Shown here: positions 53,519-63,397 of the stretch, in pieces
Position numbering within the stretch: the stretch's first letter is position 1
How the letters are laid out: every line of letters starts with the position of its first letter
DNA from: JBBRBB01 sp963830175
Lineage (GTDB): Bacteria; Bacteroidota; Bacteroidia; Chitinophagales; Chitinophagaceae
Length of the DNA stretch: 64,000 nucleotides
Reading direction: 5' to 3'
NCBI GenBank assembly: GCA_963830175.1
Contig: CAWHKV010000003.1
Coordinates: forward strand, 1 to 64,000
Position numbers and translations under genes: made by a program
Notes under the pieces: generated by a model
Told to the model about the DNA's origin: nothing
Database searches by the model: none
Seen by the model: only the letters and a program-made list of their open reading frames with translations

Positions 53519-54796
53519 TTAAGAAAAGGTAACGAGGTAATAATGCTTCTTGCCCTTTTGCACTAGCATAAATTTGTCATGTAACAACAGGGAGGAACCG
53601 ATCTTCAGTTCTATAGCAGAAATTTTATTACGGTTTATACTCACACCGCCATTTTGAACCATTTTTCTGGCTTCGCCCTTACTTGGAAAAATATTAGCTT
53701 CTGTAAGAAAACTTACAACGTCTTTTTCATCAGATAAACAAGAGTGAGAAAGATTTACTTTAATAACCCCTTCCATTTCTTCCAGGTCTTGTTCACTTAA
53801 ATTATCTGCTGAAGCATTTTGACTGGCGAATAATTTTTCCGTTGTTTCAACGGCTTTATGGTACGCATCTATGCCGTGCACAAAAATCGTAACGTGTTTT
53901 GCGAGCTCCTTTTGTAACAAGCGTGCGGAGAAATTTTCATTATGCCGGGTAACTAAATCGTTTATTTTTTCCTGAGGTAGAAAGGTGAAAATTTTAATCC
54001 AGTTGGCTGCATCAGCATCACTGGCATTAAGCCAAAACTGGTAAAACTGGTACGGCGTTGTTTTATTTTCATCCAGCCAAATATTTCCTTTCTCTGTTTT
54101 GCCAAATTTTCCGCCATCTGATTTGGTTAGCAGGGGACAGGTAAAGGCAAACGCTTCACCCCCGGATTTTCTCCGGATAATTTCTGTTCCTGTTGTTATG
54201 TTACCCCATTGATCGCTACCGCCCATTTGCACTTTGCAATTATGGTTTTTATACAACCAGTAAAAATCATAACCTTGTATAAGCTGGTAAGTAAATTCTG
54301 TAAAGCTTAATCCATTTTCATTTTCAATACGCTTCTTTACACTGTCTTTTGCCATCATGTAATTTACCGTAATGTGTTTGCCAACATCCCGTATAAATTC
54401 AAGAAACTGCATGTTTTTAAACCAGTCGTAATTGTTAACCATAACCGCTGCATTGGGCAGGGTCGTATCAAAATTCAGGAATTGTTCTAACTGTTTTTTA
54501 ACGCCATTTGCATTATGCTGCAGCACTTCTTCATTCAACAAATTTCTTTCCTCACTTTTTCCGCTGGGGTCCCCGACCATACCGGTGGCGCCGCCAACAA
54601 GAGCAAAAGGTTTATGCCCTGCGCGTTGCAGGTGCACCAGTAAAATTATTGGAACCAGGCTGCCAATATGCAGGCTGTCGGCTGTTGGGTCGAAACCAAT
54701 ATATGCACTGGTCATTTCTTTCTGAAATTGTTCAGCTGTGCCAGGCATAATATTCTGGATTAATCCGCGCCAGTTTAATTCTTCAATTAAATTCAT
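53519..54796 (-). CDS. tyrS: Tyrosyl-tRNA synthetase
   Basis: 425 residues, class I synthetase that charges tRNA-Tyr. HIGH variant DSLHIGSLV, the Tyr-pocket segment GGSDQWGNI, and the KMSKS variant KFGKTEKGN. A C-terminal S4 RNA-binding domain is present (FPSKGEARKMVQNGGVSINR). The length is normal for the bacterial type. It follows yidC by 43 nt on the same strand, so the two are probably co-transcribed. Confidence 0.96.
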   Translation of the reverse strand: MNLIEELNWRGLIQNIMPGTAEQFQKEMTSAYIGFDPTADSLHIGSLVPIILLVHLQRAGHKPFALVGGATGMVGDPSGKSEERNLLNEEVLQHNANGVKKQLEQFLNFDTTLPNAAVMVNNYDWFKNMQFLEFIRDVGKHITVNYMMAKDSVKKRIENENGLSFTEFTYQLIQGYDFYWLYKNHNCKVQMGGSDQWGNITTGTEIIRRKSGGEAFAFTCPLLTKSDGGKFGKTEKGNIWLDENKTTPYQFYQFWLNASDADAANWIKIFTFLPQEKINDLVTRHNENFSARLLQKELAKHVTIFVHGIDAYHKAVETTEKLFASQNASADNLSEQDLEEMEGVIKVNLSHSCLSDEKDVVSFLTEANIFPSKGEARKMVQNGGVSINRNKISAIELKIGSSLLLHDKFMLVQKGKKHYYLVTFS

Positions 54797-54839
54797 ACAA
54801 GCTGTTTAGCAATACAAATGCATGTATTTAATGCATCAG

Positions 54840-56684
54840 TTATTTCTTGGATTTTTGCTTTAACTCCTGCACTTTTTTCTGCGACTCCATCATCAGTTCA
54901 TACTTCTCCTGCCACTTGCTTTTGGCCTTGGGCGTTTTTCGTTTCGCATCCATTTGGGCAAGTATTTTATTGTGATCAATAATGTAAGACTGAATAACAA
55001 ACTGAATGCCTAGTGTAATTACATTCGAAACGGTATAATACCAGTTAAGCGCTGCAGGCAGACTGTTAAAGAATATGAACATGAAAACCGGGTAGATGTA
55101 TGGCATGTATTTCAACGCAGGATTATTAGGGTCAGTTGCCGTCATGTTCATATTATATAATGAGATGAGGAAACTGGTAACAACCGCCAATAATGCAAAC
55201 AAACTGATGTGATCGCCAATGATAAATATCTTGGAATTGAACTGCACCATTACATCATATGCCGAAAGGTCGTTTACCCATAAAAAGGGCTGCCCACGCA
55301 AGGCAACGTTACTGTTAAAGAAGCTATACAAGGCAAAGAATATAGGTATTTGCAAGAGCAGTGGCAAACATCCACCAAGGGGGTTAACGCCCGCTTCTCT
55401 AAACAATTTCATTTGCTCCATGCTATAAGCCTGCTGGTCACTGCCATGTTTTTTTCGCAGGGTATCCAGTTCTGGTCTTAGCACCTTCATCTTACTTCCG
55501 CTCAGATAACTTTTATATACAAGGGGCGATGTTATTAGCCTGATGAATATGGTAAGAAATGCAATTACCCACCCGAAGTTGTTTATAAAGCTCGCAAAGA
55601 AATTAAATACGGGTATAATAATGTATTTATTAATTGGTCTTACGAACGAATAAAAATCTCTTCCGAGGTTTACAATTTTATCCATCTCAGGTGCTGCACC
55701 CTTCAACCTGTCGTAATCGTTTGGTCCATAATACAACTGAAACGGAATTGCCACATTTGCAGTCGCAGGTAGTTTCATTTGCAGGTCTGCATCTACCCGA
55801 CCAAGAATATTGGTACTGTCGCCTTTACGCGCCCAATGTACTTTCCCATCGGTAAAATTATTTTTAGCAATCAGGGTAACGTTAAAGAACTGCTGCACCG
55901 AACTTACCCATTGCACGGGTTGTTCAAAAGTCTTATCATTCTTGGCAGAGATGTAATCAAATTCATTATCAACCGAAAAACACACATTGCTCATTCTTCT
56001 TTCATATTCAACAGAAGATTCGTGCCTTAAAGGTGCAGATTTAAATTGCAGGTTTAGGGTATTGTTTGTGAGGAGGTTATTGGCACCATTTAACGAAACA
56101 TTCCAGTCCATCAAATATTGGTCTGGTTTAATAATGTATTCATGCACTATTCCGTTACCTGCAGAGTCGAGTAAAGTAAACTTTATAGTTTGGCTGCCAT
56201 CACTGTTGGTAACCAGGCTGGATGGTGTAAAAAACAGGTCGTTAGTTTCAGCAGAATGGTTAGGACCTGTATTAATATTATAACTGATCTTATCGTAAGT
56301 GGTGTTTGCCAGTCTTACTTTCTTATTATTATTAGACAGGTAGTTTTTTAATTCAACATATTTAACCCTGCCACCTTTATTCGTAAAAACTACCCGAAAC
56401 AGTTTATTTTCTGCCACCACATTCTGTTCTTTGCCAAGGGCTGCATAACCAAAATTACCGGCAGTATTCAGTTTGTTGAGGGAATCGTTCTTTAATGAGT
56501 CTGAAGTAAACTCAGCAGAATTTTGTGGTTTGGGTTTAAGGGCATTAACTCTTGCAATGGAGTCTTTAGTTAGCTGTTGCGATTCTAAATAACTTTGCTG
56601 TTGTTTATTCGTATACCAGAAAAACAGTATAAACAAACCCGCCAGCAACACAATACCAATTATGGTATTTTTATCAGTTCTCAT
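54840..56684 (-). CDS. yidC: Membrane protein insertase YidC
   Basis: 614 residues from ATG 56684 (MRTDKNTIIGIVLLAGLFI). It has an N-terminal membrane segment, a periplasmic beta domain (about 60-370) and five C-terminal segments with FREAGVNPLGGCLPLLLQIP, typical of YidC/Oxa1. The tail is rich in Lys and Glu. It inserts membrane proteins, alone or with SecYEG. The longer open frame (from 56834) adds 50 residues that cross the promoter and were rejected. Confidence 0.96.
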   Translation of the reverse strand: MRTDKNTIIGIVLLAGLFILFFWYTNKQQQSYLESQQLTKDSIARVNALKPKPQNSAEFTSDSLKNDSLNKLNTAGNFGYAALGKEQNVVAENKLFRVVFTNKGGRVKYVELKNYLSNNNKKVRLANTTYDKISYNINTGPNHSAETNDLFFTPSSLVTNSDGSQTIKFTLLDSAGNGIVHEYIIKPDQYLMDWNVSLNGANNLLTNNTLNLQFKSAPLRHESSVEYERRMSNVCFSVDNEFDYISAKNDKTFEQPVQWVSSVQQFFNVTLIAKNNFTDGKVHWARKGDSTNILGRVDADLQMKLPATANVAIPFQLYYGPNDYDRLKGAAPEMDKIVNLGRDFYSFVRPINKYIIIPVFNFFASFINNFGWVIAFLTIFIRLITSPLVYKSYLSGSKMKVLRPELDTLRKKHGSDQQAYSMEQMKLFREAGVNPLGGCLPLLLQIPIFFALYSFFNSNVALRGQPFLWVNDLSAYDVMVQFNSKIFIIGDHISLFALLAVVTSFLISLYNMNMTATDPNNPALKYMPYIYPVFMFIFFNSLPAALNWYYTVSNVITLGIQFVIQSYIIDHNKILAQMDAKRKTPKAKSKWQEKYELMMESQKKVQELKQKSKK

Positions 56685-57006
56685 ATAATCAAAATAAAAT
56701 TTGAGCGGCAAAGGTAGGGAAGTGGGGCTAATTGCATCTCTAAGTTTACAGTCCTTAATAGTCGGTAATAAATTTCTGAAACCGGCAAAAGATAATGGGT
56801 CGGCGCCTGTTGCGTTGCACATTTGTAGGTTCATAACCTACCCCGGCGTTTCGTTTAACCTTTCCATACGCCTTTCACAACAATACCCGTTAAAGAAATA
56901 ACAATAATACCCACCTTCATACCATAACATTTTTTCAACCGTTAAAAGGTTGAATTTTTCCCGCCTACCAACCAATTTAAATAAGCTTCAACTTTAATTA
57001 TTTGTT
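56685..57006 (-). promoter_or_regulatory. Divergent region with the yidC promoter
   Basis: 322 nt. On the minus strand TACCTTTG followed by CC (56716-56709) is a perfect -7 box, 24 nt before the yidC ATG. No clear -33 is seen. The rest contains no gene and no terminator that I can recognise; the start of the DUF4407 gene is at 57007. Confidence 0.6.
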
Positions 57007-58203
57007 ATGCAACAAACTGTTTCGTCTATGGCACAGCGGGAAGTGTACAACCCTACTGTTTTCACCAAATTTTTGTGGTGGCTATCTACTGCAGAAGAAC
57101 GATTAATTAAAACATGCGAGGTAGACCGAAACCGGTATGCCATTACCGGCATGGCGGTGCTGGGCACCTGGATGTTTGCCACACTTGCCTGGAGTTATTT
57201 CTTTTATACCGTAGTAAACAATGGATTAGAGGCTGTTGCCCTGGGCATATTTATGGGGTTAATCATTCTAATTATTGACCGGGCTTTAATTAAAGGAATT
57301 AATGCGTCTAATAAAACAAAGGTTGGTCCGGTTGCCTTCCGATTGGTTTTAGCGCTTACCATCGGCACGTTTATGGCACAGCCCGCATTATTATATCTCT
57401 TTAATAAAGAAATAAAGGTGCAAACCTCTCTTGACAATGAAAAACGCCGGCTGCAAAAAACAAAAGAGCTCGATACATTATATGTTGCACAAATTATGGG
57501 TATTACTACCCAAAAGGCTTTATTTCAAAATCAACTGGCTGATAAATATGCGGAGGTTACTGCAGCACGCAACGCCTATATTGCAGAAACCGATGGAACG
57601 GGGGGAAGTGGTAAGATTGGGTTAAAAGATATTGCCCGTGCCAAGCAAAATGAATATGAAAAATTAAATGCTGAATACATTGTTCTGCAAAAAAATATTG
57701 CCCCCGGTCTGGCGGGTGCAGACAGCACACTGGCAGCCATTGCCCTTGCAAAAAGTAACGGGCAAAAGAATTTTGAAACACTATTAAACGATGGGTTTCT
57801 TACACGTATTGAAGCCCTGCATAACTTAATAAAAGATAACAGTGCCGCGCAGTTCAGGTATTACCTGCTGGTGATTATATTAGTATTAATAGAACTGATG
57901 CCGGTTATAGCAAAGTCATTATTACCAAATGGCACCTATGACGAGAAGGTGAAATTGCAAGAGGAACTTGAACGGGAAATTGCCCGCGGAAATACCCAGC
58001 ATGAAATGCAGATAAAGCAACTGTATAATAAACTGGCGAACGAGCATGATGCACGCTTCATACAGCAATTTTTCACTGAGGCACAGCAGCCACGAACAGA
58101 AAAAATGAAACAGGCTTTACAAAAGTGGCAACAAAATGGCCACACCTTTGATGAGATGTGGCAAAAGATCTCTGCCGAAATGTTAACCCGGCAAGAAGGT
58201 TAA
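57007..58203 (+). CDS. DUF4407 membrane protein
   Basis: 398 residues. Membrane segments lie at about 48-68, 76-98, 110-130 and 280-300. Between the third and the fourth is a long charged coiled coil (about 140-265), and the C-terminal 90 residues are again coiled coil. The pattern matches the DUF4407 family, found in Bacteroidota and Actinobacteria and of unknown role. It stands alone, divergent from yidC and convergent with the peptidase (6-nt gap). Confidence 0.85.
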   Translation: MQQTVSSMAQREVYNPTVFTKFLWWLSTAEERLIKTCEVDRNRYAITGMAVLGTWMFATLAWSYFFYTVVNNGLEAVALGIFMGLIILIIDRALIKGINASNKTKVGPVAFRLVLALTIGTFMAQPALLYLFNKEIKVQTSLDNEKRRLQKTKELDTLYVAQIMGITTQKALFQNQLADKYAEVTAARNAYIAETDGTGGSGKIGLKDIARAKQNEYEKLNAEYIVLQKNIAPGLAGADSTLAAIALAKSNGQKNFETLLNDGFLTRIEALHNLIKDNSAAQFRYYLLVIILVLIELMPVIAKSLLPNGTYDEKVKLQEELEREIARGNTQHEMQIKQLYNKLANEHDARFIQQFFTEAQQPRTEKMKQALQKWQQNGHTFDEMWQKISAEMLTRQEG

Positions 58204-58209
58204 TTATTT

Positions 58210-60373
58210 TTACCTGCCACCGGGTGGGCAAAACTCTTTCAGGAAGTTGGTATACAAGGTTGACATATGCTCCCTGGTTCCTTCTCCTTCATATATGCCA
58301 TGGCTTCTGTTGGGGTAAGCCATAAAACGAAATTGCCTATTGTATTTAATCATTTCATTCAACAACAATTCAGCGTTTTGATAGTGTACGTTATCATCTC
58401 CTGTGCCATGTATATATAACAGGTTTCCGGTTATATTTTTTGCATAGGTTATAGGAGAGCCTGAAATAAAATCCTGCATATTTTCCTGCGGAAGACCCAT
58501 GTAACGTTCCTGGTAAATATTGTCGTAGGTTAACTGGTCTGTTACAGCGGCCACAGCTATGCCGGTTTTATAAATTTGCGGATATTGACCGAGAAGGTTT
58601 ACCGTTGCAGAACCGCCTCCGCTCCAACCCCAAACTGCTATTCGCGAAGTGTCTATAAAGCTCCATTCAGATATTTTTTTTGCAGCCATTGCCTGGTCCC
58701 GAATATTAATTCGGCCGATATTTTTATATATCACACTTCTCCATTCAGTGCCTTTTGGGGCGGGAGATCCTCTGCCTTCCACACTCATATAAATGTATCC
58801 ATCATTTTGCATATCGCCTTTGTATAAACGATTTCGTACCGGTACCATAAATATCAGTGACAGTTAAGCTTGCTGGTTCAGAATAAACATAAAATAATAC
58901 AGGATATTTCTTCGTTGAATCAAAATTATCAGGCTTTATCATCCAGCCATCCATAGTTATTCCATCCTCTGTTGTTACCTGGAAAAACTCAATTTTTTTT
59001 AATGGAGGAAATTTCCTGTTATTCTCTTCTGTTTTTAAAATTGTTTGCTTCTGCAGATTTACCCATTCGGTAACGGGGTACGTATTGGCATTAGAAAAAT
59101 CATGTTCAGCATACAACCCATTCGAAGAAATATCAAAGTTATGCGTGCCTTTAAGGTTTGGTGATGAAACCATTTCCAAATTGCCGCTTCCATCTATTTT
59201 TAATTTGTATAAATATTTTTGCGTGGCATTGTATGGCGAGGCTGAAAAATAAACAATCCCATTTTTATCATCAATTGAATTAATTGTGATTACATCATAT
59301 TCACCTTTTGTAAGTAATCTTTCATTCTTGCCATCTCGAGAAACCACATAAATGTGGCGCCATCCATCCTTTTCACTAACCCAAAGAAATGCAGTGCCGT
59401 TCTTTATCCATTCCCAGCCTGTCGCAACATCGCTCCAGCGGGATTTTACATCTATCCATGAATTGCTTTTTTCTGTTAATACAATATTTGGTGCACCTGT
59501 CGCAACATTGCAATACATAACTTTTGATTCGTTTTGTTTACGGTTAAGTTGTTGTAAAACAATTTCATTATTACCTGCCCATTCCATGCGTGGAATATAA
59601 TGCTGCTGGGGATCGCCGGGTACATCCATTTTATTGGAGATATTTGTATTTATATCTGCTACGTATATATAAGCAGGAGAAGGGCTTTCGCCCACTTTGG
59701 GATATTCAACCGGAATGTTATAACTGTATGATGAATCAGTATTATTGATCATTAAAAAATTGCGGATCTTAGTTGCATCTATTTTCCAGTAACTGATCTT
59801 ATTTCCATCCGGACTCCAGCGAAATCCATCCCGGCAGTCAAATTCTTCTTCATATGCCCAGTCGAAAGTTCCATTAATTAACCGGTCTGTACCATCTGTA
59901 GTTAGGGGTTTTATTACCGCAGTATTTACATCTTCAACATAGATATTATGGTTACTTACATAAGCTACTTTATTGTTATTAGAAGAAAACTTTGCAAACA
60001 TTAGCGAAGCTTCGGGAAGTCCTTTGCCTAACTGGTGCAAACTACCTGTAGCAATGTTGTAAATCCAATAATCTCCGCGGGTATCGTAACGCCAAACCCT
60101 TTTTGAATTGGTGTACAGCAAGATTTTTTTCTCATCAGGAGAAAAGAAAAAATTACGCACCGGTAATGGTTTTAGGGAATCTTTTGGAACTAACTGTTGA
60201 GCAGTTACTATAATTTTTTGAGAAAAGGTAGGAAGTGAATACTCTATAATGCCATCACTGGTTGGTTCATAATAACTGTTACCAGACTTGGACCAGTGAA
60301 CGCCTGCAGGTGGTTGTGCCCGAAGGTTGATTACAACAATGAATATCAATAGAATAAATGTCACTTTCCTCAT
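58210..60373 (-). CDS. Dipeptidyl peptidase IV-type S9 peptidase, one frameshift
   Basis: The N-terminal frame (from 60373) starts with a signal peptide (MRKVTFILLIFIVVINLRAQ), continues as a DPP4 beta-propeller with the WAYEEEF exopeptidase motif, and breaks near 58840. The C-terminal frame carries the hydrolase triad: Ser in GWSGGGSA, Asp in GTGDDNVH and His in RSHGIYEG. Dropping one base in the GGTACCGGTACG stretch joins them (YVYSEPASLTVTDIYGT) and gives 720 residues, the family length. It would remove Xaa-Pro dipeptides from peptides in the periplasm. The break is probably a sequence error. Confidence 0.88.
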
Positions 60374-60451
60374 AAAAATATTTTGGTGGTGAAATTATGT
60401 TGAATAGGTAAAGATGAAAGGCAATAACATCTCTTTTATAATTTCATTTAC

Positions 60452-60487
60452 AAAAAAAAGCAACAATGTTTATTTGTTGCTTTTTTT
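60452..60487 (-). terminator. Terminator after pyrG
   Basis: Stem AGCAACAA/TTGTTGCT with a 7-nt loop, flanked by seven or more A and T, so it can act in both directions. It lies 17 nt beyond the pyrG stop. Confidence 0.85.
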
Positions 60488-60503
60488 AAGAAGATTAGGA
60501 ATA

Positions 60504-62153
60504 TTATATGAGTTCGCGCTGTAAAACAGGATTTTGAACTTCATTCTTTCTTTCGTTATAATTTTTGGCAGCATCAATAAAATGTACAAAAAGCGGTGCC
60601 GGATTTTCTACCGTGCTTTTTAATTCCGGATGATATTGAACACCTATAAAAAATGGATGATTGGCAACTTCCATTATTTCCACAAGCCCTGTCGCGGGAT
60701 TTATGCCACTCGCAATCATACCTTCTTTCTCAAATTTTTCTAAATATTCATTATTAAATTCGTACCTGTGGCGGTGTCTTTCGCTTATATGGTCTTTACC
60801 ATAAATTTTTTGTGCAAGTGTGCCGGGTTTTATATCGCACGGGTAAGCGCCAAGGCGCATAGTTCCACCTAACATCTTAATTCTTTTTTGTTCTTCCATC
60901 AGGCTTATTACAGGGTGTGGCGTATAGGCATTCATTTCGGTAGAATGCGCTTCTTTAAGGTTCAGAATATTTCTTGCAAATTCAATAACGGCCATCTGTA
61001 ATCCCAGGCAAATTCCAAAGAAGGGTAAACCATTTTCCCTGGCATATTGCACGGCATAAATCTTTCCTTCTATACCGCGGTTTCCAAAACCCGGAGCCAC
61101 CAATAAGCCATCCAGCCCATCCAGTTTTTCAGCAACATTTTCAGGTGTTATAAATTCGCTGTGCACATTTACCACTTGTATCTTCACTTCATTGATCGCA
61201 CCTGCATGTATAAAACTTTCTAGTATAGATTTATAGGCATCCTGCAGTTCAACATACTTTCCTATAAGTCCAACTGTTATTTTGCTTTTCGGATATTTTA
61301 ATTTATCAAGAAAAAGCTTCCACTTATCCAATTCTGGTTCTTTATAACCGGTAATATTTAATTTTCGAAGGGTAATAATGTCAAGCTTTTCCTGGAGCAT
61401 TGCCAGCGGAACTTCATAAATGGTTGGTGCATCAATAGCCTCGATAACGGCTTCGGGTTTTACATTACAGAAAAGGGCGACTTTTCTTTTTATCTCATTT
61501 CCTAATGGTTCTTCTGTTCTACAAACAATAATATCGGGATGAACCCCTGTTTCGCTAAGCATTTTTACACTGTGCTGTGTAGGTTTTGTTTTAAGTTCTT
61601 TCGCGGCTTTTAAATACGGTATTAGGGTAAGGTGAACCACTACCACATCTTCATCGGGCAGCTCCCATTGAATTTGCCTTACAGCTTCAATAAACGGAAG
61701 GCTCTCTATGTCGCCAACTGTACCTCCTATCTCGGTAATAACTATATCATATTTTCCTTCTTTTCCCAGCAAAAGCATTCTACGCTTAATCTCATCTGTA
61801 ATGTGTGGTACAACCTGCACTGTTTTTCCAAGAAAATCTCCGGCGCGCTCCCTGTTTATAACTGTTTGATAAATTTTACCCGTTGTAACGTTATTTGCCT
61901 GCGAGGTGAATATGCTTAAAAAACGTTCGTAATGTCCAAGGTCAAGGTCAGTTTCGGCACCATCCTCAGTAACGTAACATTCACCGTGTTCGTAGGGATT
62001 CATCGTGCCGGGATCTACATTAATGTAGGGGTCAAATTTCTGAATAGTTACATTAAAGCCCCGTGCCTGTAAAAGCTTTGCAAGGGATGCCGCAATTATG
62101 CCTTTTCCCAGGCTGCTTGTAACACCTCCTGTAACAAAAATATATTTAGCCAT
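60504..62153 (-). CDS. pyrG: CTP synthase
   Basis: 549 residues. The amidoligase domain (1-270) has FVTGGVTSSLGKGI and the DPYINVDPGTM motif. The glutaminase domain has the Cys nucleophile in FFGICLGLQM and His/Glu in VQYHPELKS. It converts UTP, ATP and glutamine to CTP, and the GTP-effector region is present. The length is normal. It is followed by a strong terminator, so it does not share a transcript with the peptidase. Confidence 0.96.
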   Translation of the reverse strand: MAKYIFVTGGVTSSLGKGIIAASLAKLLQARGFNVTIQKFDPYINVDPGTMNPYEHGECYVTEDGAETDLDLGHYERFLSIFTSQANNVTTGKIYQTVINRERAGDFLGKTVQVVPHITDEIKRRMLLLGKEGKYDIVITEIGGTVGDIESLPFIEAVRQIQWELPDEDVVVVHLTLIPYLKAAKELKTKPTQHSVKMLSETGVHPDIIVCRTEEPLGNEIKRKVALFCNVKPEAVIEAIDAPTIYEVPLAMLQEKLDIITLRKLNITGYKEPELDKWKLFLDKLKYPKSKITVGLIGKYVELQDAYKSILESFIHAGAINEVKIQVVNVHSEFITPENVAEKLDGLDGLLVAPGFGNRGIEGKIYAVQYARENGLPFFGICLGLQMAVIEFARNILNLKEAHSTEMNAYTPHPVISLMEEQKRIKMLGGTMRLGAYPCDIKPGTLAQKIYGKDHISERHRHRYEFNNEYLEKFEKEGMIASGINPATGLVEIMEVANHPFFIGVQYHPELKSTVENPAPLFVHFIDAAKNYNERKNEVQNPVLQRELI

Positions 62154-62486
62154 TTTAAAAACTTTATGGTTTTTGTGCCTTAAACTTTATTAATAAACCA
62201 GGTTCGAAATAATATTAATGATCACTTTCCTGCCTTTAACCAGCTTTCCGGTTAATTATAATTTCTTAAAGGTTTTAAAATAATTCACACTAATTACGGT
62301 TGTTTATTACCGTGTAATTAATGATAAATTTTAAAGTTGTGACCGGGAGAAGAAAAATCTCAGAGGTCGTGCAAAAATACATTAAACAGTAACGCCACCA
62401 TTCAATAAAATTTAATGTGGAAAAATGTTAACAAGATGGCGGGTAACTTTGTTATGCTTTTAGTTTAAACTTAAAACAACCTGATT
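62154..62486. promoter_or_regulatory. Divergent intergenic region between pyrG and the dienelactone hydrolase
   Basis: 333 nt without a gene. A TAACTTTG box (62444-62451), about 36 nt before the ATG at 62487, fits the -7 element for the dienelactone hydrolase gene. The pyrG promoter on the other strand is not clear to me. Confidence 0.4.
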
Positions 62487-63327
62487 ATGAAAACTTCCCT
62501 CACACTATTAATGCTTTTTTGTTTAGCAAATCCGCTGTTCGCGCAAGATAAAATGTTTTGTTGTGTTAGCCCGGCCACCGAAAACTATGCTTTGAATGCT
62601 TCGAGTAAAAATTTTGTAATGGCCCATGAAGAACCGTTGCCTTTTACTTATGTTAGTCATAAAAGGCCAGGATATAACCTATAAAACCCCCGATGGCGGT
62701 GAGGCACATGCTTACATTATTCCATCCTCCATTCCTACAAATAATTATTTATTTGTAATTCACGAATGGTGGGGATTAAATGACTATGTGAAACAACAAA
62801 GTGAGAAGCTGGGCATGGAGCTTGGCGTGAACGTAGTGGCACTTGATCTTTACGATAAGCAGGTTGCCACCACGAGAGAAGATGCTGCCAAATACATGCA
62901 GGCTGTTTCAACAGAAAGAGCCATGTCTATAATTCATGGAGCTTATGCATATGCAGGCGCAAAAGCCAGGGTATTTACCATTGGCTGGTGCTTTGGCGGA
63001 GGATGGAGCCTTCAAACTGCAATAGAAGGTGGAAAACAAACAGCGGGGTGTGTAATGTTTTACGGGCAGCCAGAAAAAGAAATAGACAGGCTTAAAAAAA
63101 TTGATTTTGATGTAATTGGTTTTTTTGGGAATAAAGACAAATGGCCCAGTCCTGAAGTAGTTGATCAGTTTGTAAAAGATGCAAATAAAGCAGATGTAGA
63201 TCTTACAGTTTACAGGTATGATGCAGACCATGGATTTGCCAATCCCAGTAATCCCAGTTTTGATAAAGTATCAACAGAAGACGCATATAAAAAGGTGTAT
63301 GATTTTATTAAAGCCAGGATGAAATAA
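62487..63327 (+). CDS. Secreted dienelactone hydrolase family protein, one frameshift
   Basis: The N-terminal frame has a signal peptide (LTLLMLFCLANPLFAQD) and reads HEEPLPFTYV. The second frame continues KGQDITYKTPDGGEAHAYII. Deleting one A from the A4 run at 62661-62664 joins the two and gives 279 residues. The alpha/beta-hydrolase part has FVIHEWWGLNDYV, the Cys nucleophile in IGWCFGGGWS and the catalytic His in DADHGFANPS, all typical of dienelactone hydrolase. It would cleave an ester or lactone outside the cytoplasm; the substrate is unknown. Confidence 0.88.
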
Positions 63328-63397
63328 GAATCAATTAGGTGTTTCTTATCAAATCATTAGGTTTTACAATTGTATTTTTGAAATAAACAGATTAATT

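Noticed and set aside
54840..56834. Longer YidC start at 56834
   Set aside because: The extra 50 residues overlie the TACCTTTGCC promoter, and YidC proteins begin at MRTDKNT-like sequence.
58210..60373. Reading DPP IV as two separate proteins
   Set aside because: The two frames overlap by 47 nt, and joined they give the full family length with propeller and triad in the right order.
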